From: an uncultured Oscillospiraceae bacterium
GTDB lineage: Bacteria; Bacillota; Clostridia; Oscillospirales; Oscillospiraceae
NCBI GenBank assembly: GCA_949841355.1
Contig: CATKZP010000008.1
Location: 1 to 64,000 of the forward strand
Direction: 5' to 3'
Length of the DNA: 64,000 bases
Positions 33,012 through 43,175 of this stretch are shown piece by piece. A program made the position numbers and the translations under genes. The notes below the pieces were generated by a model. The model was not told the DNA's origin. It saw only the letters and a program-made list of their open reading frames with translations, and did not search any database. The stretch's first letter is position 1, and every line of letters begins with the position of its first letter.

Positions 33012-34283
33012 ATGAATTACAACAAGAAGACGGTCAAGGACATCGACGTGAAGGGCAAGAAGGTGCTGCTGCGCTGCGACTTCAACGTGCCCATGGCCAA
33101 GGACGGCAGCGGCGTCATCACCGACGACAAGCGCATCCGCGCCGCCCTGCCCACCATCCAGTACCTGCTGGAGCAGGGCGCGGCGGTCATCGCCTGCTCC
33201 CACATGGGCAAGCCGGTGGCCACCTTCGACAGCTACAAGAAGAAGCAGCTGGAGAAGGGCAAGGACGAGGCGTCCATCACCGAGGAGAAGTGGAAGAAGT
33301 CCCTTCAGGAGCTGCGCATGGAGCCTGTGGCCGCCCGGCTGGGCGAGCTGCTGGGCAAGGACGTGATTCTGGCCGACGACGTGGTGGGTCCCGACGCCAC
33401 CGCCAAGGCCGCCGCCCTCCAGCCCGGCCAGATTCTGCTGCTCCAGAACACCCGCTTTGAAAAGGGCGAGACCAAGAACGACCCCGAGCTGGCCAAGAAG
33501 ATGGCGGCCATGGCCGAGGTGTACGTGTCCGACGCCTTCGGCGCCGTCCACCGCGCCCACGCCTCCACCGCCGGCGTGGCCGACTACCTGCCCGCCGTGT
33601 CCGGCTTCCTGATCCAGAAGGAGCTGGACTTCATCGGCGGCGCGCTGGCCAATCCCAAGCGCCCCCTGGTGGCCATCCTGGGCGGCTCCAAGGTAAGCTC
33701 CAAGATCGGCGTCATCAACAACCTGCTGGAGATTGCCGACACCATCATCATCGGCGGCGGCATGGCCTACACCTTCTCCGCCGCCCAGGGCGGCAGCGTG
33801 GGCGACTCCCTGCTGGAGGAGGACTGGAAGGACTACGCCAACGATATGGTGAAGAAGGCCGCGGACAAGGGCGTGAAGCTGCTGCTCCCCGTGGACACCG
33901 TGACCGCGGACAAGTTCGCCCCCGACGCCGACAGCCAGGTGGTCAAGGCCGGCCAGATCCCCGACGGCTGGCAGGGCCTGGACATCGGCCCCGAGACCGT
34001 CAAGCTGTACTGTGACGCCGTGGCCGACGCGGGCACCGTCATCTGGAACGGCCCCATGGGCGTGTTCGAGTTCGAGAAGTTCGCGGCGGGCACCAAGGCG
34101 GTGGCCGAGGCCCTGAGCAAGACGGACGCCATCACCATCATCGGCGGCGGCGACAGCGCCGCGGCGGTGCAGCAGCTGGGCTATGCCGACAAGATGACCC
34201 ACATCTCCACCGGCGGCGGCGCCTCCCTGGAATTCATGGAGGGCAAGGAGCTGCCGGGCGTCGCCTGCCTGCTGGACGCGTAA
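33012..34283 (+). CDS. pgk: Phosphoglycerate kinase
   Basis: This 423-residue two-domain kinase transfers the acyl phosphate of 1,3-bisphosphoglycerate to ADP. Signatures are [11 protein letters not shown] near the N-terminus, CSHMGKP, the [11 protein letters not shown] segment, [15 protein letters not shown] and the C-terminal GGGDSAAAV and [11 protein letters not shown] short lysine-rich insertion lies near residues 75-100. GGAG lies 10 nt before the ATG. It heads the pgk-tpiA-gpmI-eno run. Its last six codons are duplicated in frame just past the stop. Confidence 0.98.
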   Translation: MNYNKKTVKDIDVKGKKVLLRCDFNVPMAKDGSGVITDDKRIRAALPTIQYLLEQGAAVIACSHMGKPVATFDSYKKKQLEKGKDEASITEEKWKKSLQELRMEPVAARLGELLGKDVILADDVVGPDATAKAAALQPGQILLLQNTRFEKGETKNDPELAKKMAAMAEVYVSDAFGAVHRAHASTAGVADYLPAVSGFLIQKELDFIGGALANPKRPLVAILGGSKVSSKIGVINNLLEIADTIIIGGGMAYTFSAAQGGSVGDSLLEEDWKDYANDMVKKAADKGVKLLLPVDTVTADKFAPDADSQVVKAGQIPDGWQGLDIGPETVKLYCDAVADAGTVIWNGPMGVFEFEKFAAGTKAVAEALSKTDAITIIGGGDSAAAVQQLGYADKMTHISTGGGASLEFMEGKELPGVACLLDA

Positions 34284-34312
34284 CCTCATCGCGCCGCCTG
34301 CCTGCTGGACGC
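34262..34312 (+). repeat. Tandem duplication at the pgk 3' end
   Basis: The 18-bp sequence CGCCTGCCTGCTGGACGC occurs at 34262-34279 (end of pgk) and again at 34295-34312. The offset is 33 bp, so both are in the same frame. The second copy encodes the same residues ACLLDA and ends in TGA. Confidence 0.9.
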
Positions 34313-34377
34313 CTGAAACCGGCATCAGGACCGTAACCATTAGACCTCGTTCCAAATAAAAGAAGGGAGTTCCACAA

Positions 34378-35151
34378 ATGAACCTCAAGTACCGCAAGAC
34401 CATCATCGCCGGAAACTGGAAGATGAACAAGACCCTCACCGAGACCAAGACCTTTGCCGACGCGCTCAAGCCCCAGCTGGGCCGCCACAAGTGGTGCGAG
34501 GTGGTGCTGTGCGTTCCCGGGGTGAACATCCCCGGCGCCGTGCGCCTGTTTAAGGACACCCGCGTGGCCATCGGCGGCGAGACCTGCCACTACGAGGCCA
34601 GCGGCGCGTTCACCGGCGAGATCACCGTGGAGATGCTCAAGGACGTGGGCGCCAAGTACGTCATCATCGGCCACTCCGAGCGCCGCCAGTACTATAACGA
34701 GACCGACTTCACCGTGAACAAGAAGGTCCACGCCGCCCTGGAGGCCGGCCTGCGGCCCATCGTGTGCGTGGGCGAGAGTCTGGAGCAGCGGGAGCTGGGC
34801 GTCACCGAGGAGCTGATCTCCTATCAGGTGAAGGTGGCCCTGGCGGGCTTAAACGACACCCAGGTGCGCCGTGTGGTCATCGCCTATGAGCCTATCTGGG
34901 CCATCGGCACCGGCAAGACCGCCACCGCCGAGCAGGCGGGCGCGGTGTGCACCCACATCCGCTCCATCATCCGCAAGCAGTACGGCGCGCGGGTGGCCCG
35001 GGCCGTCACCATCCAGTACGGCGGGTCCATGAACGCCAAGAACGCCCACGAGCTGCTGGCGCAGCCCGACATCGACGGCGGCCTCATCGGCGGCGCGTCC
35101 CTGAAGCCGGACGACTTCATGGCGATCATCAACGCCGCGAACCAGGAATAA
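34378..35151 (+). CDS. tpiA: Triosephosphate isomerase
   Basis: The 257-residue TIM barrel interconverts dihydroxyacetone phosphate and glyceraldehyde 3-phosphate. N-terminal AGNWKMNK supplies Asn and Lys, IGHSERR the electrophilic His, and [12 protein letters not shown] the catalytic Glu with loop 6. The phosphate-binding YGGSMN is near 220. GGGAG precedes the ATG. It lies 94 bp after pgk, in the same operon. Confidence 0.98.
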   Translation: MNLKYRKTIIAGNWKMNKTLTETKTFADALKPQLGRHKWCEVVLCVPGVNIPGAVRLFKDTRVAIGGETCHYEASGAFTGEITVEMLKDVGAKYVIIGHSERRQYYNETDFTVNKKVHAALEAGLRPIVCVGESLEQRELGVTEELISYQVKVALAGLNDTQVRRVVIAYEPIWAIGTGKTATAEQAGAVCTHIRSIIRKQYGARVARAVTIQYGGSMNAKNAHELLAQPDIDGGLIGGASLKPDDFMAIINAANQE

Positions 35152-35165
35152 GAAGCGCGAGGATA

Positions 35166-35215
35166 GACGCGCCCATCGCCGGCTGAGCCCACAAGCGAGC
35201 CGGGAAGAGCGCGTC
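35166..35215 (+). repeat. Foldback hairpin between tpiA and gpmI
   Basis: GACGCGC (35166-35172) pairs with GCGCGTC (35209-35215), and CCGGCT (35179-35184) with AGCCGG (35198-35203). No T-run follows. It is followed by CCAATCCGAGCGTGAC, similar to sequences near the ends of the two larger foldback elements. Confidence 0.5.
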
Positions 35216-35245
35216 CAATCCGAGCGTGACGACACGAGGTATGTT

Positions 35246-36769
35246 ATGAAAACACCTACCACACTTATCATCATGGACGGCTTTGGCCTGTCCTCCTCCA
35301 CCGCGGCGGGGGACAACGCCATCGCCGCCGCCAGCACCCCCAATCTGGACCGCATCTTTGCCGAAAACCCCATGTGCAGGCTGTCCGCGTCCGGCATGGA
35401 CGTGGGCCTGCCCGACGGGCAGATGGGCAATTCCGAGGTGGGCCACACCAACATCGGCGCGGGCCGGGTGGTGTTCCAGGACCTGCCCAAGATCACCAAG
35501 GCCATTCAGGACGGGGACTTCTTCCAGAACCCCGCCTACAAGGACGCCATGCTGGCCGCCAAAAACGCGGGCAGGGCCGTCCACATCTACGGCCTGATGT
35601 CCAACGGCGGCGTCCACAGCCACATCACCCACATCCAGGCGGCGGTGAAGATGGCCCACGATCTGGGCTGCGGGAAGATTTTCGTCCACTGCTTTATGGA
35701 CGGCCGCGACGTGCCCCCCACCTCCGGGAAGGACTTCGTGGCCCAGATGAAGGAGACCTGCGACCAGTACGGCGCCCAGATCGCCACCATCTCCGGCCGC
35801 TACTACGCCATGGACCGGGACACCAACTGGGACCGGGTGGAGCGCGCCTACAAGGCCATGGTGTACGGCGAGAGCGAGGCCCGTTTTATTGGCGACCCCG
35901 TGGGGGCCATGCAGGCCAGCTATGACGCGGGCGTCACCGACGAGTTCGTGGTGCCCGTCGTCACCGCAGAGCACGCCGAGATCGGTGAGGGCGACTCCAT
36001 CATCTTCATGAACTTCCGCCCCGACCGGGCCAGGGAGATCACCCGCACCTTCGTGGACCCCGACTTCGCCGGCTTTGAGCGCAGGAAGGGCTTCTTCCAC
36101 GTGAATTACGTGTGCACCACCTCCTACGACGCCTCCATGCCCAACGTGGTCATCGCCTTCCCCAAGGAGAGCCTGGACAATATCTTCGGTGAGTATATCG
36201 CCCAGCAGGGCATGACCCAGCTGCGCATTGCCGAGACGGAGAAGTACGCCCATGTCACGTTCTTCTTCAACGGGGGCGTGGAGCAGGTGTTCTCCGGGGA
36301 GGACCGCTGCCTCATCCCCTCCCCCAAGGTGGCCACCTATGACCTCCAGCCCGAGATGAGCCAGCCCCAGGTCACCGCCGAGGCGGTGGCGCGCATCAAG
36401 AGCGGCAAGTACGACGTGGTGATCCTCAACTTCGCCAACTGCGACATGGTGGGCCACACCGGCGTGTTCGACGCCGCCGTCAAGGCCGCCCAGGCGGTGG
36501 ACGACGGCGTGAGCCAGGTGGTGAACGCCACCCGGGAGATGGGCGGCGTGGCCATCATCACCGCCGACCACGGCAATGCCGAGCACATGGCGGAGCCAGA
36601 CGGCTCCCCCTTCACCGCCCACACCACCAACCTGGTGCCCTGCTGCGTGGTGGGCGCGGACGTGACGCTGCGGGACGGCCGCCTGGCCGACCTGGCCCCC
36701 ACCATGCTGGACCTGATGGGGCTGAAGCAGCCCGCCGAAATGACTGGACAGACCCTGATCGTAAAATAA
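35246..36769 (+). CDS. gpmI: 2,3-bisphosphoglycerate-independent phosphoglycerate mutase
   Basis: This 507-residue metalloenzyme of the alkaline phosphatase fold interconverts 3- and 2-phosphoglycerate. The metal site begins with IIMDGFG, the phosphorylated serine is in QMGNSEVGHTNIGAGR near residue 65, and HGNAEHM near 435 provides further metal ligands. The usual central phosphotransferase domain is present. The start at 35246 follows GAGGT; an earlier ATG at 35241 opens only a two-codon frame. It lies between tpiA and eno. Confidence 0.98.
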   Translation: MKTPTTLIIMDGFGLSSSTAAGDNAIAAASTPNLDRIFAENPMCRLSASGMDVGLPDGQMGNSEVGHTNIGAGRVVFQDLPKITKAIQDGDFFQNPAYKDAMLAAKNAGRAVHIYGLMSNGGVHSHITHIQAAVKMAHDLGCGKIFVHCFMDGRDVPPTSGKDFVAQMKETCDQYGAQIATISGRYYAMDRDTNWDRVERAYKAMVYGESEARFIGDPVGAMQASYDAGVTDEFVVPVVTAEHAEIGEGDSIIFMNFRPDRAREITRTFVDPDFAGFERRKGFFHVNYVCTTSYDASMPNVVIAFPKESLDNIFGEYIAQQGMTQLRIAETEKYAHVTFFFNGGVEQVFSGEDRCLIPSPKVATYDLQPEMSQPQVTAEAVARIKSGKYDVVILNFANCDMVGHTGVFDAAVKAAQAVDDGVSQVVNATREMGGVAIITADHGNAEHMAEPDGSPFTAHTTNLVPCCVVGADVTLRDGRLADLAPTMLDLMGLKQPAEMTGQTLIVK

Positions 36770-36787
36770 TTTTCCCGTGATCCGTGA

Positions 36788-38143
<1,356 letters not shown>

Positions 38144-38172
38144 TTCAAGCAAGAAACCCCAACAGGCAGAAC

Positions 38173-38205
38173 GGGCGGCGGAGGACACCTCCGCCGCCCT
38201 TATTC
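38173..38205 (+). terminator. Terminator of eno
   Basis: A 12-bp stem GGGCGGCGGAGG (38173-38184 with 38188-38199) is followed by TTATTCT. Confidence 0.85.
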
Positions 38206-38227
38206 TACACAAGACAGGAGAAAAACC

Positions 38228-38704
38228 ATGTCAATTCAGCGTGTAAAGGACTATTTCCGCACCCTCGGCATGGAGGACCGGGTGCTGGAATTCGATGTGT
38301 CCAGCGCCACCGTGGATCTGGCGGCCCAGGCCCTGGGCTGCGCGCCCTGCCGCATCGCCAAGACCCTGTCCTTCCTGGTGGACGGCGCCCCCATCCTCAT
38401 CGTGGCCGCTGGGGACGCGAAAATCGACAACCCCAAGTACAAGGCCCAGTTCGGGACCAAGGCCAAAATGCTCTCCCCCCAGGAGGCGGAGACGCTGGTG
38501 GGCCACGCCGTGGGCGGCGTATGCCCCTTTGCCGTCAACGAGGGCGTGACGGTCTATCTGGACGAGTCCCTCAAGCGGTTCGAGACGGTGTTCCCCGCCT
38601 GCGGCAGCGGAAACAGCGCCATCGAGCTGTCCATCCCCGAGCTGGAGCGCTGCTCCGGCTATGAGCGGTGGGTGGACGTCTGCAAGGGCTGGCAGGAGGC
38701 GTAA
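38228..38704 (+). CDS. YbaK/EbsC-type aminoacyl-tRNA deacylase
   Basis: The 158-residue protein has the YbaK/ProX editing-domain pattern: AKTLSFLVDGAPILIVAAGDAKID with the conserved Lys at residue 45, VGHAVGGVCPFAV with the G-x-x-P-x loop, and a C-terminal FPACGSGNSAIELSI. These domains hydrolyse misacylated tRNAs (for example Cys-tRNA-Pro or Ala-tRNA-Pro). The exact substrate is uncertain. AGGAG precedes the ATG. It lies between two terminators, so any promoter must sit in the 22 bp after the eno terminator, or it depends on read-through. Confidence 0.9.
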   Translation: MSIQRVKDYFRTLGMEDRVLEFDVSSATVDLAAQALGCAPCRIAKTLSFLVDGAPILIVAAGDAKIDNPKYKAQFGTKAKMLSPQEAETLVGHAVGGVCPFAVNEGVTVYLDESLKRFETVFPACGSGNSAIELSIPELERCSGYERWVDVCKGWQEA

Positions 38705-38708
38705 AAAG

Positions 38709-38739
38709 ACGGCGCGGGAGCGCTCCCACGCCGTTTTTT
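38709..38739. terminator. Bidirectional terminator
   Basis: ACGGCG-C-GGGAGC pairs with GCTCCC-A-CGCCGT (38709-38734) with AAAAA before and TTTTTT after. It serves the deacylase gene and the convergent radical SAM gene. Confidence 0.92.
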
Positions 38740-38742
38740 GCT

Positions 38743-39654
38743 CTATGATAGGCCGGTCAGATCGAAGGCGGGGATGAACCCCTCCCCGCAGGAGTCCAGC
38801 TCCTGCACGTACCCCGCCAGCCCCAGGCTTTCCATGTACGCCCTGGCGGCGCGCAGCTCGGAGGGGCGCAGGGGCCGGCGCAGCTCGGGGCAGCCGTCCA
38901 GCGCCCCCACAGGCGTGTACTGGGCCATGAGGGAGAACAGCACCGCCCCGGGGGGGAAGCTGTCCGCCACCCAGTCCATCACCCGCTGGGCCTCCCGCGT
39001 CTGCCCGGGCAGGATGAGGTGCCGGATGAGCACGCCGCTTTTCAGCAGTCCCCCCTCCAGCCGGACCGGCCCGCGCTGGCGGTACATCTCCAGGATGGCG
39101 GCTTTGGCCGCCTCGGGGTAGTCCGCCGCGCCGGAATAGCGCTGGGCCAGCGCCGGGGCGACGTATTTCAGGTCGGGCAGGTACACGTCCACCCGTCCCT
39201 CCAGGGCGCGCAGCACCTCCGGCCGCTCATAGCCGCCGCTGTTCCACACCACCGGCAGCCCTCCGGGGATGGGCCGGGCCAGCACCCGGACCAGCGCGTG
39301 GGTGAACTGGGTGGGGGTGACCAGCTCAATGCAGGACGCCCCCTGGTCCGCCAGACGGCCAAAGACGGCGTACAGCTCGTCCTCGGACAGGGCTTTTCCG
39401 AAGTTCTCCCGGCTGATGGAGCGGTTCTGGCAGAACACGCACCCCAGGGTGCAGCCGGAGAAAAACACCGTCCCCGCGCCGGTTTTCCCGGAGATGCACG
39501 GCTCCTCCCAGCGGTGGAGGGCCGCCCGGGCGCACACCGGCAGGGCGGGCATCCCGCAGAAGCCCTCCCCCCGGCGCCCGTCCCGCGGGGCGCCGCACTG
39601 CCGGGGGCAGAGGCGGCACACAAATCTGTCCGCAGCATGTTTCACGTGAAACAC
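38743..39654 (-). CDS. Radical SAM protein, PflA-like (COG1313 type)
   Basis: This 303-residue protein has an N-terminal cysteine cluster (CRLCPRQCGA, then FCGMPALPVC) and the radical SAM motif CTLGCVFCQN (C-x3-C-x2-C) near residue 70, preceded by GTVFFSGC. ELVTPTQFTHAL and VVWNSGGYE are also typical of the uncharacterised PflA-related family COG1313. The substrate is unknown. The start is GTG at 39654 with AGGA 9 nt upstream, so a parS-like sequence encodes residues 1-6 (MFHVKH). It follows tdk by 11 nt. Confidence 0.85.
   Translation of the reverse strand: MFHVKHAADRFVCRLCPRQCGAPRDGRRGEGFCGMPALPVCARAALHRWEEPCISGKTGAGTVFFSGCTLGCVFCQNRSISRENFGKALSEDELYAVFGRLADQGASCIELVTPTQFTHALVRVLARPIPGGLPVVWNSGGYERPEVLRALEGRVDVYLPDLKYVAPALAQRYSGAADYPEAAKAAILEMYRQRGPVRLEGGLLKSGVLIRHLILPGQTREAQRVMDWVADSFPPGAVLFSLMAQYTPVGALDGCPELRRPLRPSELRAARAYMESLGLAGYVQELDSCGEGFIPAFDLTGLS
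39638..39653. promoter_or_regulatory. parS-like site 3
   Basis: TGTTTCACGTGAAACA is a 16 of 16 match to the ParB/Spo0J consensus. It lies inside the first codons of the radical SAM gene. Confidence 0.88.
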
Positions 39655-39665
39655 CCGTTCTGATC

Positions 39666-40259
39666 CTAGCCGAAGGAGAGGGGCCTGGGGCCGTCGGGGC
39701 CCAGATCGCCCTGCTTCCAGTGGCGGCGGCACAGGCCGATGTAGCAGTCGTTGGCCCCCAGCACCACCTGCTCGCCCTCCTTGAGCACCACGCCGTTTTT
39801 GTCGAACCGGGCGTTGCAGATGGCCTTTTTGCCGCACCAGCAGATGGTCTTGACCTCCTCGATGATGTCCGCGCAGGCCAGCAGCGCCTCGGACCCGGGG
39901 AACAGCCGCCCGCTGAAGTCGGCCCTCAGCCCGTAGCAGATCACCGGCACGTTCAAGCCGTCCACCAGCTCCGTCAGGTAGTCCACCTGGGCGTGGGTGA
40001 GGAACTGGGCCTCGTCCACGATGATGCACTGGTGGCGCCGGATGGCCTCCGGCGGCATGTTCTCCAGCTCCTCGAACCAGATGCACTCGTATTGCAGCCC
40101 GATGCGGGAATTGACCACGCTGTGCCCCTCCCGCTGGTCCAGGGCGGGCTTCACCATCAGGGCGCTCTGGCCCCGCTCCTCGTAGTTATAGCGCACCATC
40201 AGCGCGTTGGCGGACTTGCTGGACCCCATCACGCCGTAGCGAAAATACAGCTTTGCCAT
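39666..40259 (-). CDS. tdk: Thymidine kinase
   Basis: The 197-residue type II thymidine kinase phosphorylates thymidine and deoxyuridine for salvage. The P-loop is YGVMGSSKSANAL, the Walker B-like segment is IIVDEAQFL with the catalytic region nearby, and zinc cysteines occur in CWCGKKA and CRRHW. The lasso-loop segment LGANDCYIGLCRRHW is present. Its start lies 1 nt after the mutY stop, so the genes are coupled. It is the middle gene of mutY-tdk-radical SAM. Confidence 0.95.
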   Translation of the reverse strand: MAKLYFRYGVMGSSKSANALMVRYNYEERGQSALMVKPALDQREGHSVVNSRIGLQYECIWFEELENMPPEAIRRHQCIIVDEAQFLTHAQVDYLTELVDGLNVPVICYGLRADFSGRLFPGSEALLACADIIEEVKTICWCGKKAICNARFDKNGVVLKEGEQVVLGANDCYIGLCRRHWKQGDLGPDGPRPLSFG

Positions 40260-40260
40260 G

Positions 40261-41307
40261 TCATGCTCCCCCGTTCAATCTCCGTTTCGCGCACTCCAAC
40301 GCCCGGTCAAAGGCATTGGGGACGGCGTATTTCTCATCCAATTCCTCCCCGCCGGCCCATACCCAGCCGGGAGGAAGCGGCGGCCCCTTGGCCTGCGCGG
40401 GCAGGATGGACATATGCCACTCGATGTGGGTAAAGATGTGCTTGGCCTGGGCCCCCCATTCCTGGAGCTCGGCGTCGATCCCCCACTGCTCCGGCCCCTG
40501 CCCGCCAAACAGCTCGTTGGGAAACTCCCACAGCCCCGCCAGCAATCCCTTGTCCGGGCGGCGGCGCAGGGCCACGCGGTTTTCCCAAAAGATGAGCCAT
40601 ACCGCCCGCTTCTCCACCCGCCGGGCCTTTTTGGGGGCTTTGACGGGCAGCTCTCCGGTGCGGCCCTGGGCCAGGGCGGCGCAGAAGCCCTTTGCCGGAC
40701 ACCGCTGGCACAGCGGCGCGCCGTTGGGCAGGCACACCGTGGCCCCCAGCTCCATCAGCGCCTGGTTGAAGGTCCCCGCCGCGTTCAGCGGGATGATCTC
40801 TCCCACGGCCTGGGCGGCCTTCCGCTTCATCTGCGGGGCGGCGATGTCCCCGTCGTCCCCCACAATCCGGGCGTATACTCGCAGGACATTGCCGTCCACG
40901 GCGGGCTCCGCCTGCCCGAAGGCGATGGAGCAGATGGCCCCGGCGGTGTAGTCCCCCACCCCCGGCAGGGCGCGCACCGCGGCGTAGTCCGCCGGGAACA
41001 CCCCGCCGTACTGCTCCACGATCACCTGAGCGGCCCTTTGCAGGTTCCTGGCCCGGTTGTAGTAGCCCAGCCCCTGCCACAGCTTCATGAGGCGCTCCTC
41101 CGGCAGGGCGGCCAGGGCGGCGATGTCGGGAGCCTGCTCCAAAAACCGGCGGTAGTAGTCCAGCACCGCCGCCACCCGGGTCTGCTGGAGCATGATCTCC
41201 GACAGCCACACGTGATAGGGGGTGGGGTCGTCCCGCCAGGGCAGGGACCGGGCGTTGTCCCGGAACCACTCCAGCAGCGGGACCGTCAGTTGTTCCAGCG
41301 GCTCCAC
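40261..41307 (-). CDS. mutY: A/G-specific adenine glycosylase
   Basis: The 348-residue MutY removes adenine mispaired with guanine or 8-oxoguanine. The helix-hairpin-helix is LPGVGDYTAGA, the catalytic Asp is in AVDGNVLRVYAR, and LSEIMLQQTRV holds the catalytic Glu. The 4Fe-4S cluster cysteines are CLPNGAPLCQRCPAKGFC, with seven residues between the first two. A NUDIX-like C-terminal domain follows. The start is GTG at 41307 with GGGAGG 8 nt upstream. It opens the mutY-tdk-radical SAM operon. Confidence 0.95.
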   Translation of the reverse strand: MEPLEQLTVPLLEWFRDNARSLPWRDDPTPYHVWLSEIMLQQTRVAAVLDYYRRFLEQAPDIAALAALPEERLMKLWQGLGYYNRARNLQRAAQVIVEQYGGVFPADYAAVRALPGVGDYTAGAICSIAFGQAEPAVDGNVLRVYARIVGDDGDIAAPQMKRKAAQAVGEIIPLNAAGTFNQALMELGATVCLPNGAPLCQRCPAKGFCAALAQGRTGELPVKAPKKARRVEKRAVWLIFWENRVALRRRPDKGLLAGLWEFPNELFGGQGPEQWGIDAELQEWGAQAKHIFTHIEWHMSILPAQAKGPPLPPGWVWAGGEELDEKYAVPNAFDRALECAKRRLNGGA

Positions 41308-41349
41308 GGCGCACCCCTCCCAGCTTCCACAAGATCTTGGCGTTCCTCC

Positions 41350-41378
41350 ACTATACCACACAAAGCGCGCTTTTTCAA
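41350..41378 (-). promoter_or_regulatory. SigA promoter of the mutY operon
   Basis: TTGAAA (41373-41378) and TATAGT (41350-41355) are separated by 17 bp on the minus strand. Confidence 0.8.
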
Positions 41379-41411
41379 CGGCGGAAAGGGCCCGCTTTCC
41401 CGGAAACGCCC

Positions 41412-41440
41412 TTGTAATTTCCCCGGGGGTCTGATAAAAT
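41412..41440 (+). promoter_or_regulatory. SigA promoter of the SLH/transglutaminase gene
   Basis: TTGTAA and TAAAAT are separated by 17 bp, 48 bp before the ATG, and divergent from the mutY promoter. Confidence 0.75.
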
Positions 41441-41488
41441 AAAAAAAACGCGTCTGGCGGGAAACGGACGAAGGAAGGGGAGCTCAAG

Positions 41489-43078
41489 ATGAAAAAACAA
41501 CTGCTTACCGCGCTGCTGGCGCTGGCGCTGGCGGTGGGACTGCTCCAGGGCGGGGCGTTGGCGGCGCAGCCGGCGGGCAGGGCGGGCAGCCGCCTGACCG
41601 GCGCGGACCGGGAGGTATACCAGGTCCTGCGGGAGGAGGCGGCTAAAATCGCCGCCGGGACCAGGAGCAGCACCGTCATTCAAATACCCGACCTGAGCTC
41701 CCTGTCCTGGAGCATGGCGGAGCTGGGGCTGACGGAGGAGAACCGGCAGGCCGCGCTGAGCAAGCTGGACGAGAAATTCAGCCAGACCCTGAACATGGAC
41801 CGGGTGTATACGGCCTTGGCGGCGGACTGCCCCTATGAGCTGTACTGGCGGGGGCTGCAGTACGGCTGGAAATACGACCGGTCCGTTCAGAACGGGAGGG
41901 CGTCCATCCGCAACCTGGTCATCCAGATCAAGACGGCCCCGGACTATCAGGGGGGCGGCGACACTACGGTGGACGCCCAGGAGGCCGCCCGGGGGAAACA
42001 GGCGGCGGAAACCGCTAAGACTATTGTGGAGCGCTATCAGGACCTGCCCGACCATGAGAAGCTGGACGCCTACCGCCGGGAGATCTGCGCGCTGGTGTCT
42101 TACAACAAGGCGGCGGCGGGGGGCGGCGCGCCCTACGGCGACCCCTGGCAGCTGGTGTACGTGTTCGACGGCGACCCCGCCACCAACGTGGTGTGCGAGG
42201 GGTACTCCAAGGCGTTCCAGTACCTGTGCGACCTGTCCCGGTTCAGCGGGGACGTGAGGTGCTACACCGTGTCCGGCCAGATGAACGGCGGCCGCCACAT
42301 GTGGAACGTGGTGCGCATGGAGGACGGGAAGAATTACCTGGTGGATCTGACCAACTGCGACGAGGGCACGGCGGGCGCGCCGGACAAGCTCTTCCTGGCC
42401 GGGGCGCGGGAGAGCGGCGGCGGCCAGAGCTATACGGCGGTCAACGGCGGCGGCGCGGTCTACACCTACGCCCAGGACGAGAAGGACCTGTTTGTGGACG
42501 GCTGGCTGGCGCTGAGCGGCGAGGACTACCGCTATGACCCCTCCGCCCAGCCCCCGGCGAATACGGCCTTTTCCGACGTGAAGGCGGACGCCTATTACGC
42601 CCAGGCGGTGGCCTGGGCGGTGGAGGCCCGGATTACCCAGGGAACCGGCCCGGATACCTTCTCCCCGGAGGACAACTGCACCCACGCCGAGATCGTCACC
42701 TTTTTGTGGCGGGCGGAGGGGGAGCCGGACAGCCAGGGCTGGAGCTTCATCCCCCTCAGCGGCAAAGAGTTTTACGCCCAGGCGGCGTGCTGGGCGGCGG
42801 AGCGGGGCGTGATCGCCCAGGGCTTTGACCCGGAGGCGGAGTGCACCCGGGCCCAGGCCATGGACTACATCTGGGCGGCCTTTGGCCGGAAGGATGCCCC
42901 GGCGTGCGCCTTTGACGATGTGGCCCAGGACGCGCCCTATGCCGGCGCGGTGGCCTGGGCGGTGGAGCAGGAGGTCACCACCGGGACCACGGACACCACC
43001 TTCGAGCCGGACCAGGTGTGCACCCGGGGGCAGATCGCCACCTTCCTCCACCGGGCGTACCAGCAGGGCGGGATTTGA
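41489..43078 (+). CDS. Secreted transglutaminase-like protein with S-layer homology domains
   Basis: The 529-residue protein has a signal peptide (residues 1-26). Its transglutaminase/protease-like domain (about 180-300) has candidate triad C236 in NVVCEGYSKAF, H270 in GGRHMWNVV and D286 in YLVDLTNC. Three SLH modules follow (about 358-410, 418-470, 473-527), recognisable by FSDVKADAYYAQAVAWAVE and FDDVAQDAPYAGAVAWAVE. The SLH modules would anchor it to cell-wall polymer. AAGGGGAG precedes the ATG. The protein may cross-link or cleave surface proteins or peptidoglycan; the activity is inferred from fold only. Confidence 0.92.
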   Translation: MKKQLLTALLALALAVGLLQGGALAAQPAGRAGSRLTGADREVYQVLREEAAKIAAGTRSSTVIQIPDLSSLSWSMAELGLTEENRQAALSKLDEKFSQTLNMDRVYTALAADCPYELYWRGLQYGWKYDRSVQNGRASIRNLVIQIKTAPDYQGGGDTTVDAQEAARGKQAAETAKTIVERYQDLPDHEKLDAYRREICALVSYNKAAAGGGAPYGDPWQLVYVFDGDPATNVVCEGYSKAFQYLCDLSRFSGDVRCYTVSGQMNGGRHMWNVVRMEDGKNYLVDLTNCDEGTAGAPDKLFLAGARESGGGQSYTAVNGGGAVYTYAQDEKDLFVDGWLALSGEDYRYDPSAQPPANTAFSDVKADAYYAQAVAWAVEARITQGTGPDTFSPEDNCTHAEIVTFLWRAEGEPDSQGWSFIPLSGKEFYAQAACWAAERGVIAQGFDPEAECTRAQAMDYIWAAFGRKDAPACAFDDVAQDAPYAGAVAWAVEQEVTTGTTDTTFEPDQVCTRGQIATFLHRAYQQGGI

Positions 43079-43090
43079 CAAAACGAAAGC

Positions 43091-43125
43091 GGGCGGGGCG
43101 GACCAAATGATCCGCCCCGCCCTTT
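43091..43125. terminator. Bidirectional terminator
   Basis: GGGCGGGGCGGA (43091-43102) pairs with TCCGCCCCGCCC (43111-43122) and TTT follows, between convergent genes. AAAGC precedes it, so it is weak in the minus direction. Confidence 0.75.
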
Positions 43126-43175
43126 GCGCGCCCGCTGCCTCTTCCCTCCGCGCGTTCCAAGCTGCGGGCCGGTTC

